Shown here: positions 1-9,589 of the stretch, piece by piece
Numbering within the stretch: the first letter of the stretch is position 1
How the letters are laid out: the number at the start of each line of letters is the position of its first letter
Assembly: GCF_905171775.1 (NCBI RefSeq)
Contig: NC_053490.1
Location: forward strand, 156,122,469 to 156,186,468
Reading direction: 5' to 3'
Length of the DNA: 64,000 nt
Source of the DNA: Rana temporaria
Lineage: Eukaryota; Chordata; Amphibia; Anura; Ranidae
Program-made: the position numbers and the translations under genes
Notes under the pieces: generated by a model
Told to the model about the DNA's origin: nothing
What the model saw: only the letters and a program-made list of their open reading frames with translations
The model's database searches: none

Positions 1-330
1 TGACCTACTGGTGGGGGTAGAGCCACAAAGAAAGATCTGATGTCCACCCGTTTCTGCACTGACACATCACAGTCTGGTGAATTAACTGACACCGTGCCAT
101 TGGATTCAAAAATTATTTTGATCCGTAATTTGGACAGTAAGTCTCTACCAGCTAGAGAGACTGGGCAAGTAGACAACAGAGCAAAACTGCATTTACATAG
201 AAACTTGCCATCCTGGTTACATATTTCTAAGTCTGATGTTATGTCATGTGGTGTTGGTATCCCATTAATTCCCTGTGTCAACCGGAAAGGAGGTGTCTTC
301 CCCCTCTACAACAAGGTTTAAAGTAGGTAA
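1..330 (-). pseudogene. pro: Retroviral aspartic protease remnant (pro)
   Basis: Retropepsin cuts Gag and Gag-Pol during maturation. The minus strand encodes VDTG at 282-271, the active-site motif, and about 45 codons later GRDLL (149-135), the conserved C-terminal motif of retroviral proteases. A stop codon and a frame change lie between the two motifs, so the copy is dead. The frame stays open from GRDLL to the window edge, where the protease-polymerase linker would follow. Confidence 0.78.
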
Positions 331-503
331 AGCCTGCCAAATGCCAGAATAAGAGCAAAGAACTAAGGACGGGACTGATATTGTGCCTGTTGGTTCCACT
401 GTGGGTACTGGGCTATCTGTCTATTGTCATTCCAGTTAGGGTTTTGACCTCTATAAGCTCCCCTGTTTCCCTTTTTACCTCTATGACTTTGTCTCCCTTG
501 TGG

Positions 504-1616
504 GCAGTTAAGCCCTCCAGTGGCCAAAGCCACCACAATGGAAACATGCCTGATCATTTTGTGGGCCCTGGCGAGGGTATGGCACAGAGCGTGGAGGGTA
601 CTGATCACCATTAGAATACTGATTCTGTTGTTGGTAGGGCACTTGTGCCGCCAACAGGGGTGTTTCCTCCAGCACGGGCTCTCCCGTTAAAGCTGGGAAA
701 AGTCCTCCCTTTGCCTCAAAAAGACCTGTTAAAGTCTATGGGACTCGAACATTTGAAATCTAAAGTGCTAATATTTCCTCCTCATCCCTCCTAAGTTTTT
801 TTCTAAGATTACTCATTTCTCGGGCTTGCTCATCAAGATTTTGTTTATGCTCACTCATTTGTTCACGTTTTAATTTTATTTCCCTCTGCTGTTCCTGCAT
901 GTGTCTCGATTCTTCTTCTATCTCCTCTTTCTTATTTCTCATCTGTTCTATCTTTGCTTGAGTACTAACTGAGTCTAAGTCCCTTTGCAACTCCCCAAGC
1001 TCTCTTAGTGTATCCGCTCTTCTCTGGGCTTCTCTTATTCTCCTGTCTTCTTCAAATGCCCTCTTATCTGCCTCCTCTTTGGCTCTATCTTCCCATTGCT
1101 GTTTTTGCTGGTCAGTTGCAGAGCCATAGGCCATGATTGCAACTTGATGATTTGAAAGAACGGGGTATAATTTTCTTTGAGGAGCTTCCTCTTTAACAAA
1201 AACATAGGATGGTGGAGTTGGCGCGGTTGGAACTGGGGGTGGGCGCCTGGTATAAGGTGGAGGAACTTCCCTAATAAGGGCAGTATCTTGGTCCAACTCC
1301 GCATATTTCTTTTCATATTTTTCCACTAAAGGCCTCCACTTCTTACAACATTTTTTCATATACTCCTTATCCCAATCCCCTGTTGGATATATATGTTCTT
1401 TCCTATTCCACACATCTTCTCTACCTCATACCACTGTTCCCTATTCGTGGGACCCACTGGACTGTATCCTGACATATGCAATTGATGGCTTTGTTTTATT
1501 ATCAAATCCCAAAAAGGATCACAATATACAATTGGTATTTCATTCTTAACAAACTCTATAGGAGAAGGTTGTTTCAGCTCACCTTCTGAATCTTCCTTCC
1601 CAAATGTATTACCCAT
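504..1616 (-). pseudogene. gag: Retroviral gag remnant (matrix, PPPY late domain, coiled coil, zinc knuckle; capsid mostly missing)
   Basis: Gag forms the virion core. The minus-strand start codon at 1616-1614 begins MGNTFGK, a typical N-myristoylation context for a matrix protein. The frame changes between 1413 and 1356. The next open stretch (1413-760, 217 codons) contains PPPY at its residues 51-54, a late-budding motif, then a strongly charged coiled coil from about residue 105 to its end. A single CCHC knuckle (pattern C-x2-C-x4-H-x4-C) lies at 546-504 but is crossed by a one-base frameshift before its last cysteine, followed by a basic nucleocapsid-like tail. Between coiled coil and nucleocapsid there is too little DNA for a capsid domain, so that part has been deleted. 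Confidence 0.75.
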
Positions 1617-2185
1617 GTCAGTACTCTGTATTTCAAGTCCTCCTAAAATATTTGGGACACTGGTAAAGAAAAGGGACAGACAACTAAAGTTTGTCCTGTC
1701 CTTTGTACAATCTCCTTCACTTCGTCCGGGGACAGGCCTTCTCGAAGACCTTCCTGCAGGGTGAACGGTATTTGATTGTGTATATCCACTCGGTGCACTC
1801 TAGTGCAGGGGGACTGTTTTTGGGGATTAAACGGGTAAAATCTCCTGTTGCCTAGTTGGGTTGGACTTCTATGTCCTCCCGGCCATACAGAGATTAGGGA
1901 TAACTTTGACCCGTTTAATGAGAAAGTTAAACCTGTTTTGCACTGAATACAGGAGGTCTTTGACACAGAGTATGACATGCAATCACTGTTACAAAAATAA
2001 CAACAATCAATCTTATATTATACAATACATTGTTTTCTATATCATTCAAAAGGTTGCAACAGATTAAATCACATCAAATTCAGACAATACAAAACAAGAA
2101 ATGAGCTCTTTTGTACTTGGGGCTCCACTCTATGTCCGTCCTTCTTCAGGGAGCAATCTGCTGCTACCCTGAAATATTCTTACAA

Positions 2186-2255
2186 TAGTTTATAGTCAGA
2201 CTCAACACTCGTCGGACTCAGTAGTTTATAGTCAGACTCAACACTCGTCGGACTC
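2186..2255. repeat. Direct duplication of 34 bp in the proviral leader
   Basis: Two copies of a 34-bp segment beginning TAGTTTATAGTCAGACTC lie 36 bp apart (starts 2186 and 2222), with no mismatch seen. They are between the primer-binding site and gag. The remaining leader (1617-2185) shows no other clear feature. Confidence 0.8.
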
Positions 2256-2388
2256 TCCCTATCCTTTATAACCGCAACCTCTGCAATGCGCACAACAGAA
2301 CTTCAAAACTAAAATTTATCCGAGGTACTATTGAGCCAGGCAAAGAACACAAAAATACCCAAATATTAAAATTCGAGAATAAATGCAG

Positions 2389-2397
2389 ACTTACCTG
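2389..2397 (-). promoter_or_regulatory. Candidate retroviral 5' splice donor
   Basis: The minus strand reads CAG|GTAAGT about 11 bases downstream of the primer-binding site. This is a full-consensus donor in the position used for spliced retroviral messages. Confidence 0.55.
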
Positions 2398-2407
2398 GTC
2401 AATCAAT

Positions 2408-2425
2408 ACCCCACTTCTGGTACCA
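2408..2425 (-). other. Primer-binding site, tRNA-Leu(UAA)
   Basis: The minus strand reads TGGTACCAGAAGTGGGGT. This matches, as I recall it, the complement of the last 18 bases of vertebrate tRNA-Leu(UAA) including CCA. It lies directly inside the LTR end, where reverse transcription is primed. The tRNA match is from memory. Confidence 0.8.
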
Positions 2426-2428
2426 GTC

Positions 2429-2858
2429 TGTAAGGTTCGGTTCTGGTTCCGTTGCCTAGGCTGGACCTTGGACAGGTGGATGCCCCCTGTGCCGGCGGGA
2501 CAAAATAATGACACAGACACAATATGCTGTATCATAGATTGCAAATTGTCTATATTGTTCACAGTATTTTATACAGATACAGATGTTCCTCTTTCCACAA
2601 GTTTCATTCTTACAAGTTTCAGAAAATTGAGGAACAAGTTTCTTGCACACAGAATGTCTGTGCCGGAACTAGCCGTCTAACACATAATCTATTTGTATCT
2701 ATGACAAAAACCGCAAAGCTTAAATGGTAGGAGAAAAACAAGCACAGTACTCATTGCAATGTCTCCCAAGAGACCCATGCCATACAAAATGGAACCCCAA
2801 ATCTAAAATGGAGTAACTAATGTTTCATATAATATTCCATTATTTCACATTCCCTACA
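2429..2858 (-). repeat. 5' LTR of the endogenous retrovirus
   Basis: The segment is bounded by TGTAAGG and CCCTACA, the TG...CA inverted ends expected of an LTR, and lies 3 bases before the primer-binding site on the minus strand. Its length of about 430 bp is ordinary. A TATA-like TATAAAATA on the minus strand near 2565 could be the promoter. No clear AATAAA was found in the expected place, so the R/U5 boundary is not set. The partner LTR is not in the window, so divergence between LTRs and the target duplication cannot be read. Confidence 0.78.
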
Positions 2859-2949
2859 GTTCCAAGATCGGAATTGTGAATGGGGAGCAGGTGTGTAAAA
2901 TATGGTGTTATCGCTCTCACTCTCTCATACTGGTCACTGGAAGTTCAAA

Positions 2950-3036
2950 ATGACACCTCATTGCAAAGAACTCTCTGAGGATCTGAAAAAAAGTATTGTT
3001 GCTCTACATAAACATGGCCTAGGCTATAAGAAGAGA
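2950..3036 (+). pseudogene. Tc1-like transposase, N-terminal fragment
   Basis: The frame from the ATG at 2950 reads MTPHCKELSEDLKK and on to about residue 28. This resembles the start of the DNA-binding domain of Tc1-type fish and amphibian transposases. It stops abruptly at 3036, where an unrelated repeat begins. The C-terminal part of a Tc1 transposase resumes in the same orientation near 4272, so the two probably belong to one damaged copy. The central part, including the first catalytic Asp region, is missing. Confidence 0.7.
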
Positions 3037-3039
3037 TGA

Positions 3040-4270
3040 GCCCTATGTTTGAGTCAAATGTTCAACTCGAACATCGGGTGTTCGCCTGTTCACTGAATAG
3101 CGAACAATTTGGGTTCACGGCAAATTCGAAAGCCATGGAACACCCATTAAAAGTCTATGGGAGAAATCAAAAGTGCTAATTTTAAAGGTTAATATTAAAA
3201 TTATTGTCATAAAAAGTGTTTGGGGACCTGGGTCCTGCCCCAGGGGACATGTATCAATGTACATTTTTAAAAAAAAAACGTCAGTTTTTTGGGAGCAGTG
3301 ATTTTAATAATGCTTAAAGTGAAACAATAAAAGTGAAATATTCCTTTAAATTTCGTACCTGAGGTGTGTCTATAGTATGCCTGTAAAGTGGCACATTGTT
3401 CCCATGTTTAGAACAGTGTCTGCGCAAAATGACATTTCTAAAGGAAAAAAGTCATGTAAAACAACTCGCAGCTATAATGAATTATCAGGTCCCGGCAATA
3501 CAGATAAAAGTCATTGAAACAAAAATTAAAAAAAAAAAATGCGTGGGGGTCCCCCCAAATTCCATACCAGGCCCTTTAGGTCTAGTTTGGATATTAAGGG
3601 GAACCCTGCTCCATATAAGAAAAATGGCGTGGGGTTCCCCCCAAAAATCCATACCAGACCCTTATCTGAGCATGCAACCTGGCAGGCCACAGGAAAAGAG
3701 GGGGGACAAGAGAGCGCCCCCTCTCCTGAACTGTACTAGGCCAGATGCCCTCAACAACTTTGGGGGGTCCCCATGCACCTTGTCCCCATGTTAATGGGAA
3801 AAAGAGCCCCATTCCCAAAACCCTTGCCCGGTGGTTGTGAGGGTCTGCGGCGGGGGGGCTTATCGAAATCTGGAATCCCCTTTAACAAAGGGGACCCCCA
3901 GATCCCAACCCTCCTATGTGAATTGGTAACGGTACCCCTACATTTCACAAAAAAGTGTCAAAAATTGTAAAAAACACAAGACACAGCTTGGGACAAGTCC
4001 TTTATTAAAAAAGAAAAAAGAATTCCAGCGATGTAATCCATTCTCGACCCGGGACACGGAAAAAAAAGCCGCCACGATCTGATTCCACCTCCATGGGAGG
4101 CACCGCTGAATTAAGCTACATGAGCTGTGACATCAGCTCTTAAATATCTGAGGGCGGGCCACATGTCACGTGGGGTTGACCCTGCCCCCTCTGACGCAAT
4201 AAGGGGTTTCCAGTGGATTCCCTGTGACATCACGGGTGACCCCACCCCCCTTTGACGCAACTGGGGTTTC
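3040..4270. repeat. Dispersed repeat inserted in the Tc1 copy; relative of the 7.5-9.6 kb palindrome
   Basis: This stretch separates the two Tc1 fragments. The part from about 3535 to 4020 has the same succession of landmarks as the left arm of the 7488-9582 palindrome: a GTGGGGGTCCCCCC run, 'CATGCCCTCAAC', 'TCCCCATGT', 'CCCTTTAAyAA.GGGG', 'CCTATGTGAAT', then a T/A-rich polyadenylation-like stretch. Beyond 4100 it contains GTGACATCA motifs like those at the palindrome centre. I infer a half copy of that family. The first 500 bp (3040-3530) is another repeat; a piece of it also occurs at 728-772 in the retroviral gag. Confidence 0.6.
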
Positions 4271-4271
4271 C

Positions 4272-4690
4272 CGTGCTTGCCTACAGTCAAGCATAGTGGT
4301 GGGAGTGTCATGGTATGGGGCTGCATGAGTGCTGCCGGCACTGGGGAGCTATAGTTCATTGAGGGAACCATGAATGCCAACATGTACTGTGACATACTGA
4401 AGCAGAGCATGATTCCCTCCCTTCGGAGACTGGGCCACAGGGCAGTATTCCAACATAATGACCCCAAACACATCTCCAAGATGACAACTGCCTTGATAAA
4501 GAAACTGAGAGTAAAGGAAGGGGATGGACTGGCCAAGCATGTCTCCAGACCTAAAGTCTATTGAGCACCTGTGGGGCATCCTCAAATGGAAGGTGGAGGA
4601 GTGCAAAGTCTCTAACATCCACCATGATGTTGTAATGGAGGAATGGAAGAGGACTCCAGTGGCAACCTGTGAAGCTATGGCAAAGAGACA
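4272..4690 (+). pseudogene. Tc1-like transposase, C-terminal fragment
   Basis: Plus-strand frames encode VKHSGGSVMVWGC, then FQHNDPKH (near 4450-4475, holding the second catalytic Asp of the DDE triad), then a frame-shifted 'SxDLKSIEHLWGILK' region near 4550-4590 with the third acidic position, then the C-terminal helix. These are diagnostic of Tc1 transposases. An in-frame stop and at least one frameshift break the copy. It lines up with the N-terminal fragment at 2950. Confidence 0.8.
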
Positions 4691-4865
4691 GCCCTGTCCA
4701 GCAAACAGACAGTCCACTCCAGCAAATAGACTGACCAAATCCAGCAAAGAAAAAGCCTAGTCCAGCAAAGAAAAGGCCCAATCCAGCAAAGAGACAGCCC
4801 AGTCAAGCAAGGAGACAGCCCAATCCAGGAAATAGATATCCCAGTCTAGCAAAGAGACAGCACAG
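4680..4865. repeat. Minisatellite, ~22-bp unit
   Basis: Repeats of the form TCCAGCAAAGAGACAGCCCA in head-to-tail order, about eight imperfect units, directly after the Tc1 transposase remnant. The array probably grew within or at the end of the transposon. Confidence 0.75.
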
Positions 4866-5048
4866 TTGTCTATTTCTATGACCAAGTAACCCAGTGGCTC
4901 TCCATGTCTGTTTTCACTCTTGGAAAATTTCTGACCATATGATACAGACGGTGCCGATGGGATGTGGAAGCTGACAGCCTGGTGCAGAGGACTAAAGAAA
5001 TTTTAAAATGCATGACCAAAAGAAGCCTCAAAACGCTTTTCCATAAGA

Positions 5049-5240
5049 CTGTAACTCAGATTCTGGCAAGGCATTACATAAACTCCGCTTCAAGGTGTCT
5101 TCAAGATAATTCATCCTCTGCTCCCTCTGTAGGGACAGGATGAGTTCCAAGACTTTCCCCTTATAATAGTGGTCAAGGATGGTTGCCAACCAATAGTGAT
5201 CCTTTGCCTTGATGCCACAAATTCTATGGTCCTTTCGCAG
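5049..5240 (-). pseudogene. hAT transposase fragment
   Basis: The minus strand has an open stretch reading KDHYWLATILDHYYKGK followed by about 30 charged residues with leucines. 'LATLLDPRYK' is a recurrent motif just before the dimerisation domain of hAT (ZBED-type) transposases; here P-R has become H-Y. No other domain is present. The region from 4866 to 5048 shows no other recognisable feature. Confidence 0.5.
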
Positions 5241-5243
5241 GGT

Positions 5244-6532
5244 TTAACCACTTCCATACCAGGCACTTACGCACCTTTCCGCCCAAGCCAATTTTCAGCT
5301 TTCAGCACTGTTGCACTTTGAATGGCAATTGCGCGGTCGTGCGACGTGGCTCCCAAACAAAATTGGCATCCCTTTTTCCCCACAAATAGAGCTTTCTTTT
5401 GGTGGTATTTGATCACCTCTGCAATTTTTTTTTTGCACAACAACTAAAAACAGACTGAAAATTTTGAAAAAAAATTACGTTTTTTTTTTTTTCTGTTATT
5501 TTTTTTGTAAATAAGTACGTTTTCTCTTTAAATTATGGGCACTGATATGGAGGCACTGATGGGCACCGATGAGATGGCACTGATGGACATCGATGAGGTA
5601 GTACTGACAGGCACAGATGAGGTGGCACTGATTGGCGGCACTGGTATGCGGCACTGATGGGCACACATAGGCGGCACTGATGGGCACACATAGGCGGCAC
5701 TGATGGGCACACATAGGTGGCACTGATGGGCACACATAGGCGGCACTGATGGGCACACATGGGCGGCACTGATGGGCACTCATGGGCAGCACTGGGCACT
5801 CATAGGCGGCACAGATGGGCACTCATGGGCGGCACTTATGGGTGGCACTGATGGATACTTATGGGTGGCACAGATGGGCACTGATAGGTGGGCACTGGGC
5901 ATGGATGGGCACTGTGGGGTGGCACTGATGGATACTGTGGGGTGGCACTGATGGACACTTGGGGTGGCACTGATGGACATTGTGGGGCAGCACTGATCTA
6001 CCCATTTTGCCAGTCAGTGCCCATTTGTGGGCACTGATTGGCATCGTTTTTTTTTTTTTTTAAAGCTTTTTTTTTTTTTAAGACTTTTTTTTTTTTTTTC
6101 AATGCTTTTTTTTGGGTTTGGCCCACCCTGGTGGTCCAGGGTGGGCTTCCCTGGTGGTCCAGTGTGGCGATCCGAGGGGGGGCTGCGCTGATAAACAATC
6201 AGCGCGAACCCCCCCCCTGTCAGGAGAGCCGCCGATCGGCTCTCCTATACTCGCGTCTGTCAGACGCGAGTGAGGAAGAGCCATCAACGGCTCTTCCTGT
6301 TTACATCGTGATAAGCCGTGATTGGACACAGCTGATCACGTGGTAAAGAGTCTCCGCCGGAGGCTCTTTACCGAGATCGGAGATGCAGGGTGTCAGACTG
6401 ACACCCTGCATCACTGATCGCCACGGGCGCGCGCGGCATGAAATCCTGCAGGACGTCCATGGACGTCCTGTCAGGATTTCAGAACCACTTCCCGGACGTA
6501 AATCGGCCATAGGCCGGGCGGGAAGTGGTTAA
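5244..6532 (-). mobile_element. piggyBac-type non-autonomous element (MITE) with TTAA ends
   Basis: It is flanked by TTAA (5244-5247 and 6529-6532), with inverted CCACTTCC / GGAAGTGG ends. The 5244-5500 part is the reverse complement of the conserved 3' end of the large piggyBac element (30590-30967), including the 'GATCAAATACCACC' and 'GGGAGCCACGTCGCACGAC' blocks. It carries no transposase. Inside are a minisatellite, poly-T runs, and stem-loop pairs such as the mirrored CGGCTCTCC and GACGCGAGT segments near 6230-6290. Confidence 0.8.
5528..6000. repeat. Minisatellite, 23-bp unit, inside the MITE
   Basis: Head-to-tail copies of a unit like GGCACTGATGGGCACACATA; the most regular block is 5640-5780, and units become shorter and more variable toward 6000. 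All minus frames stay open and give Cys/Pro/Ala-rich strings, a by-product of the repeat rather than a gene. Confidence 0.9.
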
Positions 6533-6539
6533 AGAATGA

Positions 6540-6704
6540 AGTCCAACCTACTGTATGTGTGTGATTATATGTCAGTATTACATTGTAAATCTCTGTATGT
6601 TGTGGTCATTCAGGAGCTTATCTAATAGTTGTTTTTAAACTATTGATGCTCCCCGCTGATACCAAGACCTGTGGAAGGAAATTCCACATCCTTGCCGCTC
6701 TTAA
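6540..6704 (-). mobile_element. CR1-like LINE, 3' part, fragment 1
   Basis: The sequence matches my memory of the amphibian CR1 3' region (for example 'GGAAATTCCACATCCTTGCCGCTCTTA'-like wording, seen here at 6675-6703). It breaks off at 6704 and its direct continuation ('GAACCCTCTATGTAGTTTAAGG') is found at 18729, 12 kb away, with a short intervening 'CAGTAAAG' left at 7140-7147. I therefore read fragments 6540-6704, 18728-19075 and 35368-35530 as one CR1 copy on the minus strand. Confidence 0.65.
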
Positions 6705-7139
6705 GCATCGAACACACGATCGGACTTCCATCTGACTTTTCTGTGGATTTTTGTGCGAAGGAGCGTTGGCTGTGAACTTGGTATGCATACACACGGCAGA
6801 ACTTTTTTAGCCAACATTCACCAAATCACATGGTTTTTCAGCTCTTTACCGCCACCCTTTGGGCAACTTCTACTATTGTTGTCTGATGTTTATTATTGGT
6901 TCAGAGCATGTGTGATTGTACTTTGGATTTTAGTCCGATGGATTTGTGTACACACGATTGGATGATCCAACGGAACACATGTTTTGTCGGACAATATGAG
7001 AGCATGCACAGCCAACATTTGTTGTCGGAAATTCCGACAACAATTGTCTGATGGAGCATACAGATGGTAGGATTGTCCAATAAAACACATCCGTTGGACC
7101 ATTGTTGTCAGAAAATCCTATTGTGTGTATGGGCCTTAA
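6701..7139. mobile_element. TTAA-flanked MITE of the 'ACACACGATCGGACTT' family
   Basis: It is flanked by TTAA at 6701-6704 and 7136-7139 and sits inside CR1 fragment 1, leaving 'CAGTAAAG' of the CR1 after it. A second copy is split over 7149-7200 and 18475-18727. No open frame of interest. The TTAA target suggests mobilisation by a piggyBac-type transposase (inference). Confidence 0.6.
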
Positions 7140-8472
7140 CAGTAAAGCCTCCTACACACGATCGGACTTCCATTTGACTTTTCTGTGTTTTTTCGAATTG
7201 AAAGGGAAAGTGTTTTTTGAAAACAGATCCCCGTACGCTTGCACAGTGCGCCTGAACCTCGGGAGGTTCATTTGCATACTGGGCATGCGCAGAGAGAAAT
7301 TTCGGCGCTTCCCGTGCGCCTTGTCAGTACGCCGTGAAAATCTTGGTAAATACCAAGCGGCGTACCCGTGAATGCGCTGCGTGACGCGGCGCACGGGAAT
7401 CTCCGAGCTGTTTTCAGCCATGAAGGGGAATTCCGCGCCAACTTTCAAACTTGAAATCGGCGCGGGTCCCCCTTCAGGGCTACATTAGGCTCTTAGGCTT
7501 GGTCCGGAACGTGAGGGGTTAAACCCGCGCCGATTCGGCGCGGGGGTCCCCCCCAGATCCAAACCAAGCCCTCATCCCAAGCACGCAGTCTGGCCCGGAC
7601 AGGAATGGGGGTGGGGACGAGCGAGCGCCCCCCCCCTCCTGAGCCGTACCAGACCGCATGCCCTCAACATGGGGGAGTGTGTGCTGTGGGGGAGGGGGGT
7701 ACTGCCCCCCCACCCCACAGCACTCTTGCCCCCATGTCGATAGGGACAAGAGCCTCTTCCCGACAACCCTTGCCATTGGTTGTCGGGGTATGCGGGCGGG
7801 GCTAATCGGAATCTGCGAGCTCCCTTTAATAAGGGGGCCCCCAGATACTGGCCCCCCACCCTATGTGAATGAGTATGGGGTACATCGTACCTCTACCCAT
7901 TCACATGGGGGAAAGTGTAAAGTAAAATAAAACACCACACAATAAAATATTTTATTAATCAGTTCCGGAGCCCCCCCTTTCTTCTTTAGCTCTCTTACAA
8001 GGGGGGGTTTCTTCTCTCCCGATCTTCTGCCGGGACCCTGGGCTTCGGTGATTTCTGCCGGGGGAGGGCGCCATCCCTCGGTCCTCTCCGGAGCCTTGCG
8101 CCGGATGCCCCCACCCCATTTAAGCTCTTTTACATTAGGGGGGGCATCCGGACTTCGGGGTCTTCTGCCGGGGGATGGCGCCTATCCCCCGGTCTTTCCG
8201 GTGCCTTCCGCCAGGGTTCCGGTCTTCCTGGTCTTCTGCCGGGGGTGCGCCAACTCCCAGGTCTTTTCTCTTCTGTCTTCTCTGCTCCCTCTTCTGCCTG
8301 GCTCCCCCGCGGAGCCAGGGCTTTCTTCCGTCTTCTTTCTTCTCTCTTCCTTCTTCTGCCTGTCTCCTCTGGGAGCACAGGGCTTGTCTGCGCTGTCCTC
8401 TCCCTTCTCTTCCATTGGATGTTGACACGACGAGGTTCCGCGCTGACATGCCGTGTCAGCGGCGGGCATGGA

Positions 8473-8480
8473 CTTATATA
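8473..8480 (-). promoter_or_regulatory. TATA box candidate, leftward, near the palindrome centre
   Basis: TATATAAG on the minus strand, about 55 bp from the centre, mirrored by 8583-8590. Two CATGTGAC motifs and TGACATCA (a one-base variant of the CRE TGACGTCA) lie between them. With the AATAAA-containing palindrome at 7941-7956 this would define a ~0.5-kb leftward transcript. Inference from motifs only. Confidence 0.35.
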
Positions 8481-8582
8481 GGGTAATGCCACCATGTGAC
8501 CTCAACCCATGTGACATCACATTCCCTGGGCATGATGGGAATGTGATGTCACATGGGTTGAGGTCACATGGTGGTATTGCCC

Positions 8583-8590
8583 TATATAAG
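8583..8590 (+). promoter_or_regulatory. TATA box candidate, rightward, near the palindrome centre
   Basis: TATATAAG on the plus strand, mirror of 8473-8480. TGATGTCA (8544-8551) lies just upstream. The next polyadenylation signal in this direction is AATAAA in the 16-bp palindrome at 9108-9123. Confidence 0.35.
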
Positions 8591-9589
8591 TCCATGCCCG
8601 CCGCTGACACGGCACGTCAGCGCGGAACCTCGTCGTGTCAACATCCAATGGAAGAGAAGGGAGAGGAAAGCGCAGACAAGCCCTGTGCTCCCGGAGGAGA
8701 CAGGCAGAAGAAGGAAGAGAGAAGAGAGAAGACAGAAGAAAGCCCTGGCTCCGCGGGGGAGCCAGGCAGAAGAGGGAGCAGAGAAGACAGAAGAGAAAAG
8801 ACCTGGGAGTTGGCGCACCCCCGGCAGAAGACCAGGAAGACCGGAACCCTGGCGGAAGGCACCGGAAAGACCGGGGGATAGGCGCCATCCCACGGCAGAA
8901 GACCCCGAAGTCCGGATGCCCCCCCTAATGTAAAAGAGCTTAAATGGGGTGGGGGCATCCGGCGGAAGGCTCCGGAGAGGACCGAGGGATGGCGCCCTCC
9001 CCCGGCAGAAATCACCGAAGCCCAGGGTCCCGGCGGAAGATCGGGAGAGAAAAAAACCCCCCCTTGTAAGAGAGCTAAAGAAGAAAGGGGGGGCTCCGGA
9101 GCAGATTAATAAAATATTTTATTGTGTGGTGTTTTATTTTACTTTACACTTTCCCCCATGTGAATGGGTAGAGGTACGATGTACCCCATACTCATTCACA
9201 TAGGGTGGGGGCCGGAATCTGGGGGCCCCTTTATTAAAGGGGCCTCTCAGATTCTGATAAGCCCTCCGCCCGCATACCCCGACAACCAACGGCCAGGGTT
9301 GTCGGGAAGAGGCTCTTGTCCCTATCGACATGGGGACAAGAGTGCTTTGGGGTGGGGGGGCAGTGCCCCCTCCCCCACAGCACACACTCCCCGATGTTGA
9401 GGGCATGTGGTCTGGTACGGCTCAGGAGGGGGGCGCTCGCTCGTCCCCACCCCCATTCCTGTCTGGCCAGACTGCGTGCCTGGGATAAGAGCTTGGTCTG
9501 GATCTTGGGGGGGGGGGCGACCCCACGCTGTTTTTTTTGCACGGGTTTAACCCCTTATGTTCCAGACCAAGCCTAAGAGCCTGGTATGC

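Larger units (their letters stand above)
1..2858 (-). mobile_element. Endogenous retrovirus, 5' part (LTR, primer site, gag and protease remnants)
   Basis: Read on the minus strand, the order is LTR (2858 to 2429), tRNA-Leu primer-binding site, a leader with a consensus splice donor, a gag remnant and a protease remnant that runs off the window at base 1. This is the standard 5' order of a provirus. One CCHC zinc knuckle, a PPPY late motif and a VDTG...GRDLL protease suggest a gamma/epsilon-like (class I) element; the class is inference. Frameshifts and stops are present in gag and in the protease, and most of the capsid region is absent, so this copy cannot make a complete Gag. The polymerase, envelope and 3' LTR would lie outside the window. 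Confidence 0.85.
7488..9582. repeat. 2.1-kb imperfect palindrome (fold-back element)
   Basis: Two arms of about 1 kb are inverted copies of each other, from GGCTCTTAGGCTTGGTC at the left to its complement ending at 9582, with the centre near 8532-8535 (GTGACATCACATTCCC, a 10-base loop, and its complement). Identity is high but small changes and indels occur along the arms. Each arm contains a purine/pyrimidine-biased tract (8230-8420 and 8640-8830). The mirrored Arg/Lys-rich open frames in the arms are compositional. The 3040-4270 repeat is a half-length relative. The outer segment 7205-7487 shows nothing else recognisable. Confidence 0.85.

Noticed and set aside
40..321. 93-codon plus-strand frame at the window start
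   Set aside because: It is the shadow of the minus-strand retroviral protease.
5528..6000. CRISPR-like regular repeats
   Set aside because: Repeats are directly adjacent without unique spacers and lie in vertebrate transposon DNA.
5496..6044. Several long Cys/Pro/Ala-rich open frames on the minus strand
   Set aside because: They are the three readings of a 23-bp minisatellite; the period keeps all frames open without any coding role.
8130..8933. Mirrored Arg/Lys/Glu-rich frames of about 100-140 codons in both arms of the large palindrome
   Set aside because: They come from a purine-rich tract copied in both arms; no domain, and all frames are open on one or other strand.
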